Positions 49,986 to 61,839 are shown, numbered from the stretch's first letter. The stretch is DNA of 64,000 bases from Hymenobacter swuensis DY53 (GCF_000576555.1 NZ_CP007145.1:1116001-1180000); one strand, 5' to 3'. The notes: a model not told the origin generated them from the letters alone. A program made the numbers and translations.

Positions 49986-51128
49986 GTGGCTGCACTTCCG
50001 GCTGAAAAGCCCGTCCGTCTTCTGTCCCTGGATATTTTTCGGGGGCTTACCGTGGTCCTGATGTTGCTGGTAAACAACGCCGGCGACTACCGGCAATACT
50101 ACTGGCCCCTGTCGCACGCACCCTGGCACGGCTGCACCCCCGCCGACCTGGTTTTTCCCTCATTTGTGTTCATTATGGGCGTGGCGCTAGTGTACGGGCT
50201 GGCTGCGGCGCACGAGCAGCCGGCTCTGCACCGCGCTACGCTGTGGCGGGTAGCCCGCCGCGTGCTGGTACTGCTGGTGTTGGGCCTGCTCATTGGGCTG
50301 GTTCCGTACTTCTACTTCACTTCCTTCCGGATTCCAGGAGTGCTGCAGCGCATTGCGCTGGTGTATGGGGCATGTGGCGTACTCTTCCTGAAAACTACCT
50401 GGCGGCAACAGTTGTGGCTACTTGTGGGGCTGCTGGTGTTGTACAGCGTGCTACTGCAGCTGGTGCCGGTGCCCGACTACGGCCCGGCCAACCTGGAACC
50501 CGCCACCAACCTCGGGGCTTGGCTCGATAAGCGGCTGTTTACCGTGAACCACATCTACCTGAAAGACAAAGGCTGGGACCCGGAATCATTGCTGGGGACG
50601 CTGCCCGCCATTGCCACCGGGCTACTGGGGCTACTGGCGGGCCAGTGGCTACGCCGCCCGGAGCCCGGGCACGCCACCAAGGCCACGTGGCTGTTTGTGG
50701 CCGGGGCCGGGCTGCTACTGCTGGGGCTCGTCTGGAACGGGTGGTTCCCCATCAACAAGGCTCTCTGGACCAGCTCCTACGTGCTGTACGCCGGCGGCAT
50801 CAGTGTGCTGACCTTGGCTACGTTGTATTTCCTGGTGGATGTGCAGGGCTGGCGCGGGGCCTGGACCCGGCCGCTGGTGGCCTGCGGAAGCAACGCGCTG
50901 CTGGTGTTTTTTCTGCCCGAGGTGCTGGAACGACTCCTTACCCGCCTGAAGCTGCACCACGCTGACGGCAGCCTGTTCTACGCCCGCGACTGGCTGTACC
51001 ACACCTTGTTTACGGCGCACATTACCAATCCCTACCATGCCTCCCTGGCGTATGCGCTGGCATATACAAGCGGGTGGATAGCTATTCTGTGGCTGCTGTA
51101 CCGCCGCCGGCTCTTCTTTACGGTGTGA
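49986..51128 (+). CDS. NagX-like (DUF5009/HGSNAT-type) membrane acyltransferase 2
   Basis: 380 residues, GTG start at 49986; no earlier in-frame ATG fits. A clear paralogue of the preceding protein: RLLSLDIFRGLTVVLMLLVNNAG, HAPWHGCTPADLVFPSFVFIMG, TLPAIATGLLGLLAGQWL and NGWFPINKALWTSSYVLYAGG. The most divergent parts are the middle lumenal loop and the last two helices. Retained catalytic-type motifs suggest both copies are active, perhaps with different sugars. Gap to the first copy is 42 bp, so they form an operon. Confidence 0.85.
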   Translation: MAALPAEKPVRLLSLDIFRGLTVVLMLLVNNAGDYRQYYWPLSHAPWHGCTPADLVFPSFVFIMGVALVYGLAAAHEQPALHRATLWRVARRVLVLLVLGLLIGLVPYFYFTSFRIPGVLQRIALVYGACGVLFLKTTWRQQLWLLVGLLVLYSVLLQLVPVPDYGPANLEPATNLGAWLDKRLFTVNHIYLKDKGWDPESLLGTLPAIATGLLGLLAGQWLRRPEPGHATKATWLFVAGAGLLLLGLVWNGWFPINKALWTSSYVLYAGGISVLTLATLYFLVDVQGWRGAWTRPLVACGSNALLVFFLPEVLERLLTRLKLHHADGSLFYARDWLYHTLFTAHITNPYHASLAYALAYTSGWIAILWLLYRRRLFFTV

Positions 51129-51170
51129 GCAGGTGCCGCTTTACGCAAACAATTTTCCGTACTTCGTAGC

Positions 51171-51686
51171 ATGAAATATTTCTGGATTCTGACCGTAGGT
51201 CTGGCACTAACGGCTCCGTTGGCGCAAGCGCAATCAACAACGCCCGCTACCGGCGGTGCCCCGGCCCCGGCCGTTCCTATTTCGGCCGGCCAGCGCAAAG
51301 CGGCTGAGGAACTGCTAACGGCTGCCAACTCGGAGCAAAACCTGGCGGTTACCATTGACCGGATGCTGGCTTCTCAGATTGAGCAAAACCCGGGTATGAA
51401 GGCCGTAGAGCCTGAAATGCGCGCTTACATCACCAAATACATGAGCTGGAGCGCTATGAAAGAAGACATGGTGCAGCTCTACGCCCGCGAGTTCACCGAG
51501 AAGGAGCTCAAGGAGTTGGCCAAATTCTACCAGACGCCCATCGGCCGCAAAACCATCGAAAAAATGCCTCAGCTGATGGGCGCCAGCATGGAAATCGGGC
51601 AGCGGCGCATGCAGGAACACCTGCCCGAGCTGCAGCAGGCCATTGCTGAAAAGATGAAAACTCAGGCTCCGACGGATGTGAAGTAA
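51171..51686 (+). CDS. DUF2059 periplasmic protein
   Basis: 171 residues, signal peptide about 1-21 (LAQAQ). The DUF2059 core is at about 60-150: YARE FTEKELKEL, AKFYQTPIGRKTIEKMPQLM and a helical tail (EHLPELQQAIAEKMK). Function unknown in this family. It follows the acyltransferase pair by 42 bp. A family-A repeat starts four bases after its stop codon. Confidence 0.88.
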   Translation: MKYFWILTVGLALTAPLAQAQSTTPATGGAPAPAVPISAGQRKAAEELLTAANSEQNLAVTIDRMLASQIEQNPGMKAVEPEMRAYITKYMSWSAMKEDMVQLYAREFTEKELKELAKFYQTPIGRKTIEKMPQLMGASMEIGQRRMQEHLPELQQAIAEKMKTQAPTDVK

Positions 51687-51689
51687 CCC

Positions 51690-51885
51690 GTCATTGCGAG
51701 GCGGAGCCGAACCACCCGAAGGACAGCACAGCTAATCCGTCCTTTCAGGGGGATAAGCCTTCTAACGTGAAAAGCCCCTGATGTCCGTGCTGGCGTCAGG
51801 GGCTTTCTGCATTTCAGGGCTTGGCGCTGCATCAAGTACGGATTAGCTGTGCTGTCCTTCGGGTGCTTCGTCCTCGCAACGATAG
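51690..51885. repeat. Composite family-A intergenic repeat, copy 4
   Basis: Perfect 28-bp inverted arms (51713-51740 and 51838-51865) with the word CACCCGAAGGACAGCACAGC, framed by GTCATTGCGAGG/CCTCGCAACGAT ends. Central stem AAAGCCCCTGA (51771-51781) with complement (51796-51806), as in copies 1 and 2. It fills the whole gap between two convergent genes and touches the stop codon of the acyl-CoA ligase gene. Confidence 0.92.
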
Positions 51886-53508
51886 TTACCACTGGTACCC
51901 GTCGAAATCCTTACGAATCTGGGTTTTGAGCAGCTTGCCAGTGGCCGTGTGCGGGAGCTGGGTCACAAACTCCACGGCTTCGGGCACCCACCAGCGGGCC
52001 ACTTTGCCGTCGTAGAACGCCAGTAATTCCTCGGGGGTGAGGTCGTGGTCGGGCTTGCATACAACAACCAGTAGCGGCCTTTCGCTCCATTTGGGGTGGG
52101 GCACCCCGATGACGGCGGCTTCGGCCACGCTGGGGTGGCCGATGGCCAAGTTTTCCAGCTCGATGCTCGAAATCCACTCCCCGCCTGATTTGATGACGTC
52201 CTTGCTGCGGTCGGTTATCTGCATGAAGCCGGCCGGGTCGATGGTGGCCACGTCGCCGGTGCGGAACCAGCCGCTGGGGGTGAGCTGGCCGGGCTCGGTG
52301 CCGAAGTAGTCGGCCACGATGAAGGGGCCGCGCACCAGCAGGTCGCCGAAGGCCACGCCGTCGTGGGGCAGCTCCCGACCTTCGTCGTCCACAATCTGCA
52401 TATCCACCCCAAAAATTACGCGGCCCTGCTTGGTCTGGATGGCAAACTGCTCGTCGGGGCTGAGGCTGAGCTGCTGAGGCTTGAGGGTGCACACAGTGCC
52501 CAGGGGCGAGGTTTCCGTCATGCCCCAGGCGTGACGGATGGTCACGCCCAGCTCCTCGTCGAAGGCCCGCAGCAGCGCCGGCGGGCAGGAAGCCCCGCCC
52601 ACAATCATCTGGCGTAGCGTGGAAAACCGCAGCTGCTTTTCCCGCATAAACGTGAGCAGCCCAAACCAGATGGTGGGCACCCCGGCCGTGAACGTGACGC
52701 CCTCCGTCTCGAACAGTTCATAGAGGCTGGCCGCATCTAGGCCCGGGCCGGGCAGCACCAGCTTGCAGCCCACCATGGGTGCCAGGTACGGAATGCCCCA
52801 GGCGTTGACGTGAAACATGGGCACCACCGGCAGAATCACGTCGCGGGCCGAGCAGTTGAAGCAGTCGGGCAGAGCGGCGGCGTAGCTGTGCAGCAACGTG
52901 GAGCGGTGGGAGTAAAGCACGCCCTTGGGCTGGTCGGTGGTGCCGGAGGTATAGCACAGGGAAGAGGCGGTATTCTCGTCGAACACCGGCCACTCGAACT
53001 CGTCGCTTTCGGCGGCCAACAGGTCCTCGTAGCAGCGCAGGTTGGGTAGGGTAGTGGTTTCGGGCATGTGGGCCCGGTCAGTCATCAGCACCCAGGCCTC
53101 CACGGTAGGGCAGCTGGGGGCCAGCTTTTCTACCAGCGGCAGAAACGTGAGGTCGAAGAACAGCAGCCGGTCCTCGGCGTGGTTGATGATGTACACCAGC
53201 TGCTCCGGAAACAGACGCGGGTTGCTGGTGTGGCACACCGCCCCCGAGCCCGACACGGCGTAGTACAGCTCCAGGTGGCGATGCGTATTCCAGGCCAGCG
53301 TGCCCACCCGGTCGCCGCTCCGGATGCCCAGCCGTTGCAGGGCGTTGGCCAGCTGGCGGCTGCGGCGGCCCAGGCCGGCGTAGGTGGTGCGGTGCAGGCC
53401 ACCTTCGGGCAGGCGGCTCACAATTTCCGTGTCGGCGTGCCATTTCTCGGCGTGTTCCAGCAGCCCCGCAATGCGCAGGGGCGTGTTCATCATGAGGCCT
53501 TGTAGCAT
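51886..53508 (-). CDS. Fatty-acyl-CoA ligase (AMP-binding, ANL superfamily)
   Basis: 540 residues from the ATG at 53508. ANL motifs: P-loop-like A3 at 186-196 ([11 protein letters not shown], with D where most have G), [13 protein letters not shown] (A5), [16 protein letters not shown] (A7), [15 protein letters not shown] (A8) and [10 protein letters not shown] with the catalytic Lys of the C-terminal domain (A10). The pattern fits medium- or long-chain fatty acid CoA ligases of the dicarboxylate/AlkK type. Cytosolic. It starts divergently from the TlpA-fusion gene across a region that holds a nine-G run. Confidence 0.92.
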   Translation of the reverse strand: MLQGLMMNTPLRIAGLLEHAEKWHADTEIVSRLPEGGLHRTTYAGLGRRSRQLANALQRLGIRSGDRVGTLAWNTHRHLELYYAVSGSGAVCHTSNPRLFPEQLVYIINHAEDRLLFFDLTFLPLVEKLAPSCPTVEAWVLMTDRAHMPETTTLPNLRCYEDLLAAESDEFEWPVFDENTASSLCYTSGTTDQPKGVLYSHRSTLLHSYAAALPDCFNCSARDVILPVVPMFHVNAWGIPYLAPMVGCKLVLPGPGLDAASLYELFETEGVTFTAGVPTIWFGLLTFMREKQLRFSTLRQMIVGGASCPPALLRAFDEELGVTIRHAWGMTETSPLGTVCTLKPQQLSLSPDEQFAIQTKQGRVIFGVDMQIVDDEGRELPHDGVAFGDLLVRGPFIVADYFGTEPGQLTPSGWFRTGDVATIDPAGFMQITDRSKDVIKSGGEWISSIELENLAIGHPSVAEAAVIGVPHPKWSERPLLVVVCKPDHDLTPEELLAFYDGKVARWWVPEAVEFVTQLPHTATGKLLKTQIRKDFDGYQW

Positions 53509-53536
53509 GGTCTGGTGGGGTTTCGCGCAGTGGCTT

Positions 53537-53545
53537 GGGGGGGGG
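53537..53545. repeat. Nine-guanine homopolymer between divergent genes
   Basis: A run of nine Gs on the plus strand, 29 bp upstream of the acyl-CoA ligase ATG and 45 bp before the -7 box of the TlpA-fusion gene. Homopolymers of this length are prone to slipped-strand length change and could alter promoter spacing. Confidence 0.55.
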
Positions 53546-53589
53546 AGAAGCAGGGTTTTGCAGGGCAAGTAAGCTAGTTAGAAAATCAG

Positions 53590-53597
53590 TAGGTTTG
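53590..53597 (+). promoter_or_regulatory. -7 promoter element of the TlpA-fusion gene
   Basis: TAGGTTTG, exact TAnnTTTG match, 33 bp upstream of the ATG at 53631. A TTTG at 53557-53560 is 29 bp upstream, longer than the typical spacer. Confidence 0.55.
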
Positions 53598-53630
53598 GCC
53601 CATTACTCCGCTATTCCTTCTGTTATTCTG

Positions 53631-54833
53631 ATGCGTATCTCTTCCTTGTTTGGGTCGGCTCTGCTGATGGCCGCGCCCCTAGTTACCCTGCAGGCTCAGG
53701 GGCTGCACGAAGGCGACCAGGTGCCCGCGTTTACGCTGGCTACACTCAACAGCCCGCGGCCCACGTTTACTTCCTCGGAAGCAGCCGGCAAGCTGCTGCT
53801 AGTGGAATTCTGGGGGACGTGGTGCGGGCCCTGCATTCCGGCACTGTTGCATCTTGATTCCCTGCAGCAGGCGTTTCCCACGCAGCTGCTGGTGGTGGGC
53901 GTGGCGGCCGATTCGGAAGCGCGGGTGCGCACGTTTCTGCAGCGCCGGTCGGTGCATATTCCATTGGCCCCGCTTCCCGACGAACAGGCGCCGCTGTACC
54001 GGTACTTCCCGCACCGGACGGTGCCGCACACGGTCGTTATCGGACCCACCGGGAAAGTGCTGGCCATCACCGAGCCCAGACAGATTACGCCGGCCGTGGT
54101 GCGGCAGTGGCTGGCGGGCCAACGCGCGGCAGTGGTGGTCAAGCACGACGAGCTGCGCAACCCGTTGAGCTTCTTCCCGGCCGATACCAGTACCCGCGCT
54201 GCCCTGCATGTGCTGCCTTACCTGACGGGTGTAGGCTCCCAAATGCGCCGCGACCAGACGCCGGGCCTGCGGGGGCGCCGGGTAACATTCATCAATACCA
54301 CGCTGCAAAATCTGGTGCAGCAGGCGTATCACGTGTCGCATCTGCGGGTGCAAAACCAGCTGCCCGCCAGCCGGAATAAATTCGAGCCCGCCAACCTGTT
54401 TTGTGTGGATGTAATTGTGCCCCGCGCGCAGGCTGGGCAGCTGTTGGAGCGGTTGCGGCCGGAGTTGGGGCCGCGGTTTGGGGTGCGGGTGTCGGTGCGG
54501 CCCGAAAGCCGGCCGGTGTACGTGCTGCGCCGCCTGCCCAACGCCGCTGCGTGGTCCCCATCCAGCAAAGCCGAACAGGCTTCATGGTCGGGTAGAGGAT
54601 TCGAGGCGGAAGGGGGACGCGTGGAAATGCTGCGGGAGTTTCTGGAAAATATGGCGAGCAAGCCCGTAGTGGACGAAACGGGGCTGACGGGGCGCTACGA
54701 CATCCGGCTGGAACTGCAGCCGGAAGACAAAATGCCCGAGGTGAAACAGCACCTGCAAAAGCTGGGACTTACTTTGGAAGAAGCCACCCGACCAATTGAC
54801 GTGGTGTACATGGCCGAGGCGAAAACGCCATAA
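53631..54833 (+). CDS. TlpA-type thioredoxin fused to a TIGR03435 (DUF3738) domain
   Basis: 400 residues, signal peptide about 1-23. The thioredoxin domain is at about 25-165 with active site W64-C65-G-P-C68 and the cis-Pro region TVPHTVVIGPTG. The TIGR03435 'soil-associated' domain is at about 195-392: RGRRVTFINTTLQNLVQQAYHV at the start and KPVVDETGLTGRYDIRLEL at the end. That domain is usually found alone or after BlaR1-like parts. The fused protein is probably periplasmic, with a disulfide reductase activity directed by a domain of unknown role. ATG at 53631 chosen because it starts the signal peptide. Confidence 0.88.
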   Translation: MRISSLFGSALLMAAPLVTLQAQGLHEGDQVPAFTLATLNSPRPTFTSSEAAGKLLLVEFWGTWCGPCIPALLHLDSLQQAFPTQLLVVGVAADSEARVRTFLQRRSVHIPLAPLPDEQAPLYRYFPHRTVPHTVVIGPTGKVLAITEPRQITPAVVRQWLAGQRAAVVVKHDELRNPLSFFPADTSTRAALHVLPYLTGVGSQMRRDQTPGLRGRRVTFINTTLQNLVQQAYHVSHLRVQNQLPASRNKFEPANLFCVDVIVPRAQAGQLLERLRPELGPRFGVRVSVRPESRPVYVLRRLPNAAAWSPSSKAEQASWSGRGFEAEGGRVEMLREFLENMASKPVVDETGLTGRYDIRLELQPEDKMPEVKQHLQKLGLTLEEATRPIDVVYMAEAKTP

Positions 54834-54840
54834 ACCAACA

Positions 54841-54866
54841 GCGCCCCGACCATCTGGCCGGGGCGC
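54841..54866. terminator. GC-rich hairpin between convergent genes
   Basis: 8-bp arms (54841-54848 and 54859-54866) with inner CCA/TGG pairing. No clear T-run, so efficiency is uncertain. Confidence 0.5.
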
Positions 54867-54871
54867 GGTGC

Positions 54872-58075
<3,204 letters not shown>

Positions 58076-58102
58076 GACGGCGGAGAGCAAAAGGTGAGGT
58101 TG

Positions 58103-58110
58103 CGAAGTTA
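58103..58110 (-). promoter_or_regulatory. Candidate -7 box of the GH3 fusion gene
   Basis: TAACTTCG on the minus strand, one mismatch from TAnnTTTG, 28 bp upstream of the TTG at 58075. Supports a start downstream of the longest open frame. Confidence 0.4.
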
Positions 58111-58287
58111 GGCGAAGTAGGGCAGGAATTGACAGCAGGAATCTGGTACAGGCCTTTCCGCACCCGGTAACCTGCTGGGGTCGATGACTTGCGTCTGCCG
58201 CGCCCAACAGGAGTTGCGCTGAAAGCTAATAGGATAGAAGTAGTAATGATTTGTGTTGATAGTCAGATGGTAACGTTCCCGGCATCG

Positions 58288-58318
58288 TTTGCATAGATAA
58301 ATCTTTCCGGATACTTTG
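58288..58318 (+). promoter_or_regulatory. Candidate promoter for the pectate lyase gene
   Basis: TTTG (58288-58291), 20-bp spacer, TACTTTG (58312-58318). Spacing fits the Bacteroidota -33/-7 arrangement, with the -7 box one base short of consensus. It would give a leader of about 365 nt. Confidence 0.45.
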
Positions 58319-58690
58319 ACCGGGGCATTCTGCCGCCAAGATTTGCCTCCGAACCCGAAGCGCAACTGCTTAAGGGTTCTGCCCCACCCACACCTATCGG
58401 CCCTCGTAAACCGCCGCCCGCGTAGAGGACCGCCCCGGGGCTAGTGGCTTGCCTGCTCCCATCCGTCGCCGGACCGCGCTGTTGCTGAACAGCCGGCGTT
58501 TCCGGTCCACACCTGGTTTTCATTCCCTTACTCGGAGCTGCTGCGGTGGCCCGGGTTCCGGGATGTTTCCGCGCTGTTTTGTTGCCGTCCGGGCTGCGTT
58601 TTTACGTGGCGGGCACCTCGTGCCGCTGCCGGTCAGGCCTTTCCTTGCTGCCAAGAGTACCCAAAAACCCACGTTCCATTCTTTCTACCC
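58319..58690 (+). other. Long pyrimidine-rich leader of the pectate lyase gene
   Basis: No convincing gene on either strand. The stretch is rich in CCG/CTG words and pyrimidines, with several possible short hairpins but no structure I can assign to a known riboswitch. Probably an untranslated leader, or part of it. Confidence 0.4.
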
Positions 58691-59815
58691 ATGAAAACCA
58701 AAACACTCTCCGTCAACCCCTTCGCAGCCGGCGCGCTGCTTGCCTTCTCCAGCCTGCTGCTGGGCTGCGAGGCCACGAGCCCTTCGCCCGCTGCCACGGC
58801 TACCGCTTCGGCCCAACCGGCGGATGCCACTACGGCCACCTGCGGAGCCCAAGGCTGGGCTTCCCAGAACGGCGGCACCCTCGGCGGAGGCACGGCCACG
58901 CCCACGGTGGTCACCACCTACGCCCAGCTGAAAGCGGCCATTACCAACGCCAGCGTGAAGGTGGTGCAGGTCAACGGCACCATCACCATCCCCTCGGGCG
59001 GGCGAATTTCCTTCCAGGACCAAACCGGTAAAACCATCTTCGGCTCGGCCGGGGCCAAACTCGTGTCGGCCGATCAGACCAAGGATAACTCGGGCATTAT
59101 GTACATGAAGCGCTGCAAGAACGTGCTGCTGCGTAACCTCGTGTTTGAGGGCCCCGGGGCCTACGATACCGACGGCTGGGACAATGTGACCGTGGACGCT
59201 TCCACCAACGTGTGGGTAGACCACTGCGAGTTCCGCGACGGGGTGGACGGCAACTTCGACATCAAGAACGCCTCCGACTACATCACCGTGTCGTGGACCA
59301 AGTTTGCCTACCTGAAGCCCCCGAAGGCCGGCGGCTCGGGCGGCTCCAACGACCACCGCTACTCCAACCTCATCGGCTCTTCGGATGGGGCCACCGGCGA
59401 CCGGGGCAAACTGCGCATCACGTTTGCCCGCTGCTGGTGGGCGCAGGGCTGCGTGGAGCGCATGCCGCGCGTGCGGTTCGGCAAAGTGCACTTGGTAAAC
59501 AACCTCTACAACAGCAGCAACAGCAAGTCGTGCGTGCAGGGCGGTTTCGAGGCCGACGTTCGTATTCAGGCCAACGTGTTTGAAAACGTGGGTAACGCCA
59601 TCAACCTAATGGACAACAAATCGACGGCGGTGCAGGAAATCAGCAACCTGTTCAGCAACGTAAGCGGCACCAAAGTCGGCAACGGCAAAACGGCCTTCAC
59701 GCCGCCCTATACGGTGTCGGTGCTGGCGGCCACCAGCGTGAAAGCGGCCGTCACGGCTGCTAACGGTGCGGGGGCCACCGTGGGTGGTAACGTGTGCTCG
59801 AATAGCGGTATTTAA
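58691..59815 (+). CDS. Pectate lyase (PL1), lipoprotein
   Basis: 374 residues. Lipoprotein signal with C26 (LLLGC). The parallel beta-helix fold of PL1 is shown by VVQVNGTITIPSGGRIS, KTIFGS, WVDHCEFRDGVDG (calcium site, D177 in the vWiDH motif) and the substrate-binding and catalytic R257-M-P-R-V-R262 followed by GKVHLVNNLY. It cleaves polygalacturonate by calcium-dependent beta-elimination. Lipid anchoring suggests surface or periplasmic attachment. Precedes a GH5 cellulase gene, forming a small plant-polysaccharide cluster. Confidence 0.93.
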   Translation: MKTKTLSVNPFAAGALLAFSSLLLGCEATSPSPAATATASAQPADATTATCGAQGWASQNGGTLGGGTATPTVVTTYAQLKAAITNASVKVVQVNGTITIPSGGRISFQDQTGKTIFGSAGAKLVSADQTKDNSGIMYMKRCKNVLLRNLVFEGPGAYDTDGWDNVTVDASTNVWVDHCEFRDGVDGNFDIKNASDYITVSWTKFAYLKPPKAGGSGGSNDHRYSNLIGSSDGATGDRGKLRITFARCWWAQGCVERMPRVRFGKVHLVNNLYNSSNSKSCVQGGFEADVRIQANVFENVGNAINLMDNKSTAVQEISNLFSNVSGTKVGNGKTAFTPPYTVSVLAATSVKAAVTAANGAGATVGGNVCSNSGI

Positions 59816-59843
59816 AGAATAAATACGTTATATGACTGATAAT

Positions 59844-59889
59844 GAGAAGGTAGGCGGTGGAGTGTTATCCATTGCGTACCTTCTCTTTT
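59844..59889 (+). terminator. Candidate terminator after the pectate lyase gene
   Basis: 9-bp arms GAGAAGGTA (59844-59852) and its complement (59877-59885) followed by TTTTC. Large 24-nt loop, so moderate. Confidence 0.5.
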
Positions 59890-59926
59890 CGTTTCTGTCC
59901 ACTTCTCTTACCACAACCACAACACT

Positions 59927-61657
59927 ATGAAACCAACATCCCAATTCCCAATCCCCCGCTGGTTCATCCGGAGTAGCGGCGCGCTCCTGGCCCTAGTGGG
60001 CCTGCTGGCTGGCCCGGCGCAGGCCCAGACGCTGACGCCCGTGCAGCAGTACGGCCTGCTGAAGGTGGCCGGCAACAAAATCGTGGACAAGAACAACCAG
60101 CCCGTGAGCTTGGCCGGCAATAGCCTGTTCTGGAGCAACGACGGCTGGGGCGGCGAGAAGTACTACACGGCCAACACCGTAAGCTGGCTTAAAACCAATT
60201 GGAACAGCAAAGTTATCCGGGTGGCCATGGGCGTGGAGGACGGCGGCGGCTACATCGGCAACCCCGCCGGCAACCGCCAGAAGGTGAAAACGGTGGTGGA
60301 TGCGGCCCTGGCTCAGGGCCTGTACGTCATCATCGACTGGCACTCGCACCACGCCGAGAGCTACCAGCCGCAAGCCATTGCCTTTTTCCAGGACATGGCC
60401 CGCACCTACGGCTCCTCGCCTAACGTCATCTATGAGGTGTATAATGAGCCCTTGCAGGTGTCGTGGAGCGGTACCATCAAGCCCTATGCCGAGGCCGTGG
60501 CCGGGGCCATCCGCGCCATCGACCCCGACAACCTCATCATCGTGGGCACCTCCACCTGGTCGCAGGACGTGGACGCGGCCGCCGCCGACCCCATCACGCG
60601 CTTTCCCAACATTGCCTACACGCTGCACTTCTACGCCGCCACCCACAAGCAAAGCCTGCGCGACAAGGCCCAGACGGCCCTCAACCGGGGCGTGGCCCTG
60701 TTCGTGACCGAGTACGGCACCACCGAGGCCTCAGGTAACGGCTACATCGACGCAGCCTCTACCCAGGAATGGATGACGTTTATGCGCCAGAACGGCATCA
60801 GCCACGCCAACTGGGCCTTCAATGATAAGGGCGAATCTGCCTCGGCCCTGAAGCCCGGCACCAGTCCCACGGCCGCCTGGTCGGATAACTTCCTGACTAC
60901 CTCGGGCGCGCTGGTGAAAGGCTACATCCAGAACTGGAACGGCACGGTGACCACCACCCCTCCGCCGACTACGCCTCCCACCACGCCGCCCGCCACGGGT
61001 ACTGGCACCATTGTGCAGGCGGAAAGCTACCACACCATGAGCGGAGTGCAGACGGAAGGAACCACCGATACCGGCGGTGGCCTGAACGTGGGCTGGCTGG
61101 ATGCCGGCGACTGGATGGCCTACACTGTGGACATCCCCACGGCCGGCAGTTACCTGATTCAGTACCGCGTGGCCAGCCTTAACGGTGGCGGCCGGATCAG
61201 TCTAGAGCAGAATGCGGGTACCACGCTGCGCGGCACTGTGAACGTGCCCGCCACAGGCGGCTGGCAGACATGGACCACCGTTTCGCACACCGTAACGCTG
61301 CCGGCGGGCCGCCAGGACATTGCCATTGGGGTGCCGGCCGGGGGCTACAATATCAACTGGTGGAGCTTCAGCAAGGTGACTTCCGGTAGCCGCCTAGCGT
61401 CGTCGGAGCCCTCGGACGCTGCTGTGGCCCTGTACCCCAACCCAGCCCAGGACCAGTTGACGGTGACGCTGCCAGCCGGTTCCGGCCGGGCCGAAGTAGC
61501 CATATTCAACGCCCGGGGCTGGCAGGTACTCACGCGCAGCGTGGCGGCCGGCGGCCAGTCGGCACGCCTAGCCGTGGCCGGCCTGGAGCCGGGCCTCTAC
61601 TCGGTGCGGGTCACGCGGCAGGGCCGTACCACCACCCACCGCCTCGTGAAGCAGTAA
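59927..61657 (+). CDS. GH5 endoglucanase with CBM6 and T9SS sorting domain
   Basis: 576 residues, signal peptide about 1-33. The GH5_2-type catalytic barrel spans about 38-335: acid/base E174 in VIYEVYNEPLQ, nucleophile E262 in LFVTEYGTTEAS, HSHHAES and ISHANWAFNDKGES. A Thr/Pro linker (342-358) leads to CBM6 at about 361-486 (VQAESYHTMSGVQ, GWLDAGDWMAYTVDIP). The T9SS C-terminal domain is at about 500-576 (LYPNPAQDQLTV, LEPGLYSVRV, HRLVKQ). It hydrolyses cellulose or mixed beta-1,4-glucans outside the cell. ATG start precedes the signal peptide by a short polar stretch. Confidence 0.93.
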   Translation: MKPTSQFPIPRWFIRSSGALLALVGLLAGPAQAQTLTPVQQYGLLKVAGNKIVDKNNQPVSLAGNSLFWSNDGWGGEKYYTANTVSWLKTNWNSKVIRVAMGVEDGGGYIGNPAGNRQKVKTVVDAALAQGLYVIIDWHSHHAESYQPQAIAFFQDMARTYGSSPNVIYEVYNEPLQVSWSGTIKPYAEAVAGAIRAIDPDNLIIVGTSTWSQDVDAAAADPITRFPNIAYTLHFYAATHKQSLRDKAQTALNRGVALFVTEYGTTEASGNGYIDAASTQEWMTFMRQNGISHANWAFNDKGESASALKPGTSPTAAWSDNFLTTSGALVKGYIQNWNGTVTTTPPPTTPPTTPPATGTGTIVQAESYHTMSGVQTEGTTDTGGGLNVGWLDAGDWMAYTVDIPTAGSYLIQYRVASLNGGGRISLEQNAGTTLRGTVNVPATGGWQTWTTVSHTVTLPAGRQDIAIGVPAGGYNINWWSFSKVTSGSRLASSEPSDAAVALYPNPAQDQLTVTLPAGSGRAEVAIFNARGWQVLTRSVAAGGQSARLAVAGLEPGLYSVRVTRQGRTTTHRLVKQ

Positions 61658-61684
61658 GCTGCTCCGGAACCGTTAAGTGAACGG

Positions 61685-61776
61685 TCATGCTGAGCAAAGT
61701 CGAAGCATCTCTACCAAGTTGTACTCAATACCGATTTAGCAAAGCGGTAGAGATGCTTCGACTTCGCTCAGCATGA
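61685..61776. repeat. Family-C intergenic inverted repeat
   Basis: 31-bp arms (61685-61715 and 61746-61776) that pair with only a few mismatches, carrying the word TCGAAGCATCTCTACC. Loop about 30 nt. Only one copy is in this window; its style (GTCATGCTGAGC start) resembles families A and B but the sequence differs. Confidence 0.85.
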
Positions 61777-61787
61777 TTTTTTCATCT

Positions 61788-61829
61788 AGAAAAGCGCCCA
61801 CTTCGAAGCTTCGGGGTGGGCGCTTTTCT
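61788..61829. terminator. Bidirectional terminator between convergent genes
   Basis: Perfect 14-bp arms (61788-61801 and 61816-61829) with an inner CGAAGCTTCG palindrome, A4/T4 near the ends. Confidence 0.9.
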
Positions 61830-61839
61830 GGATGATGGA

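Noticed and set aside
12480..51885. CRISPR array from the repeated words
   Set aside because: Copies are thousands of bases apart, form inverted pairs, and lack regular spacers; no cas genes seen.
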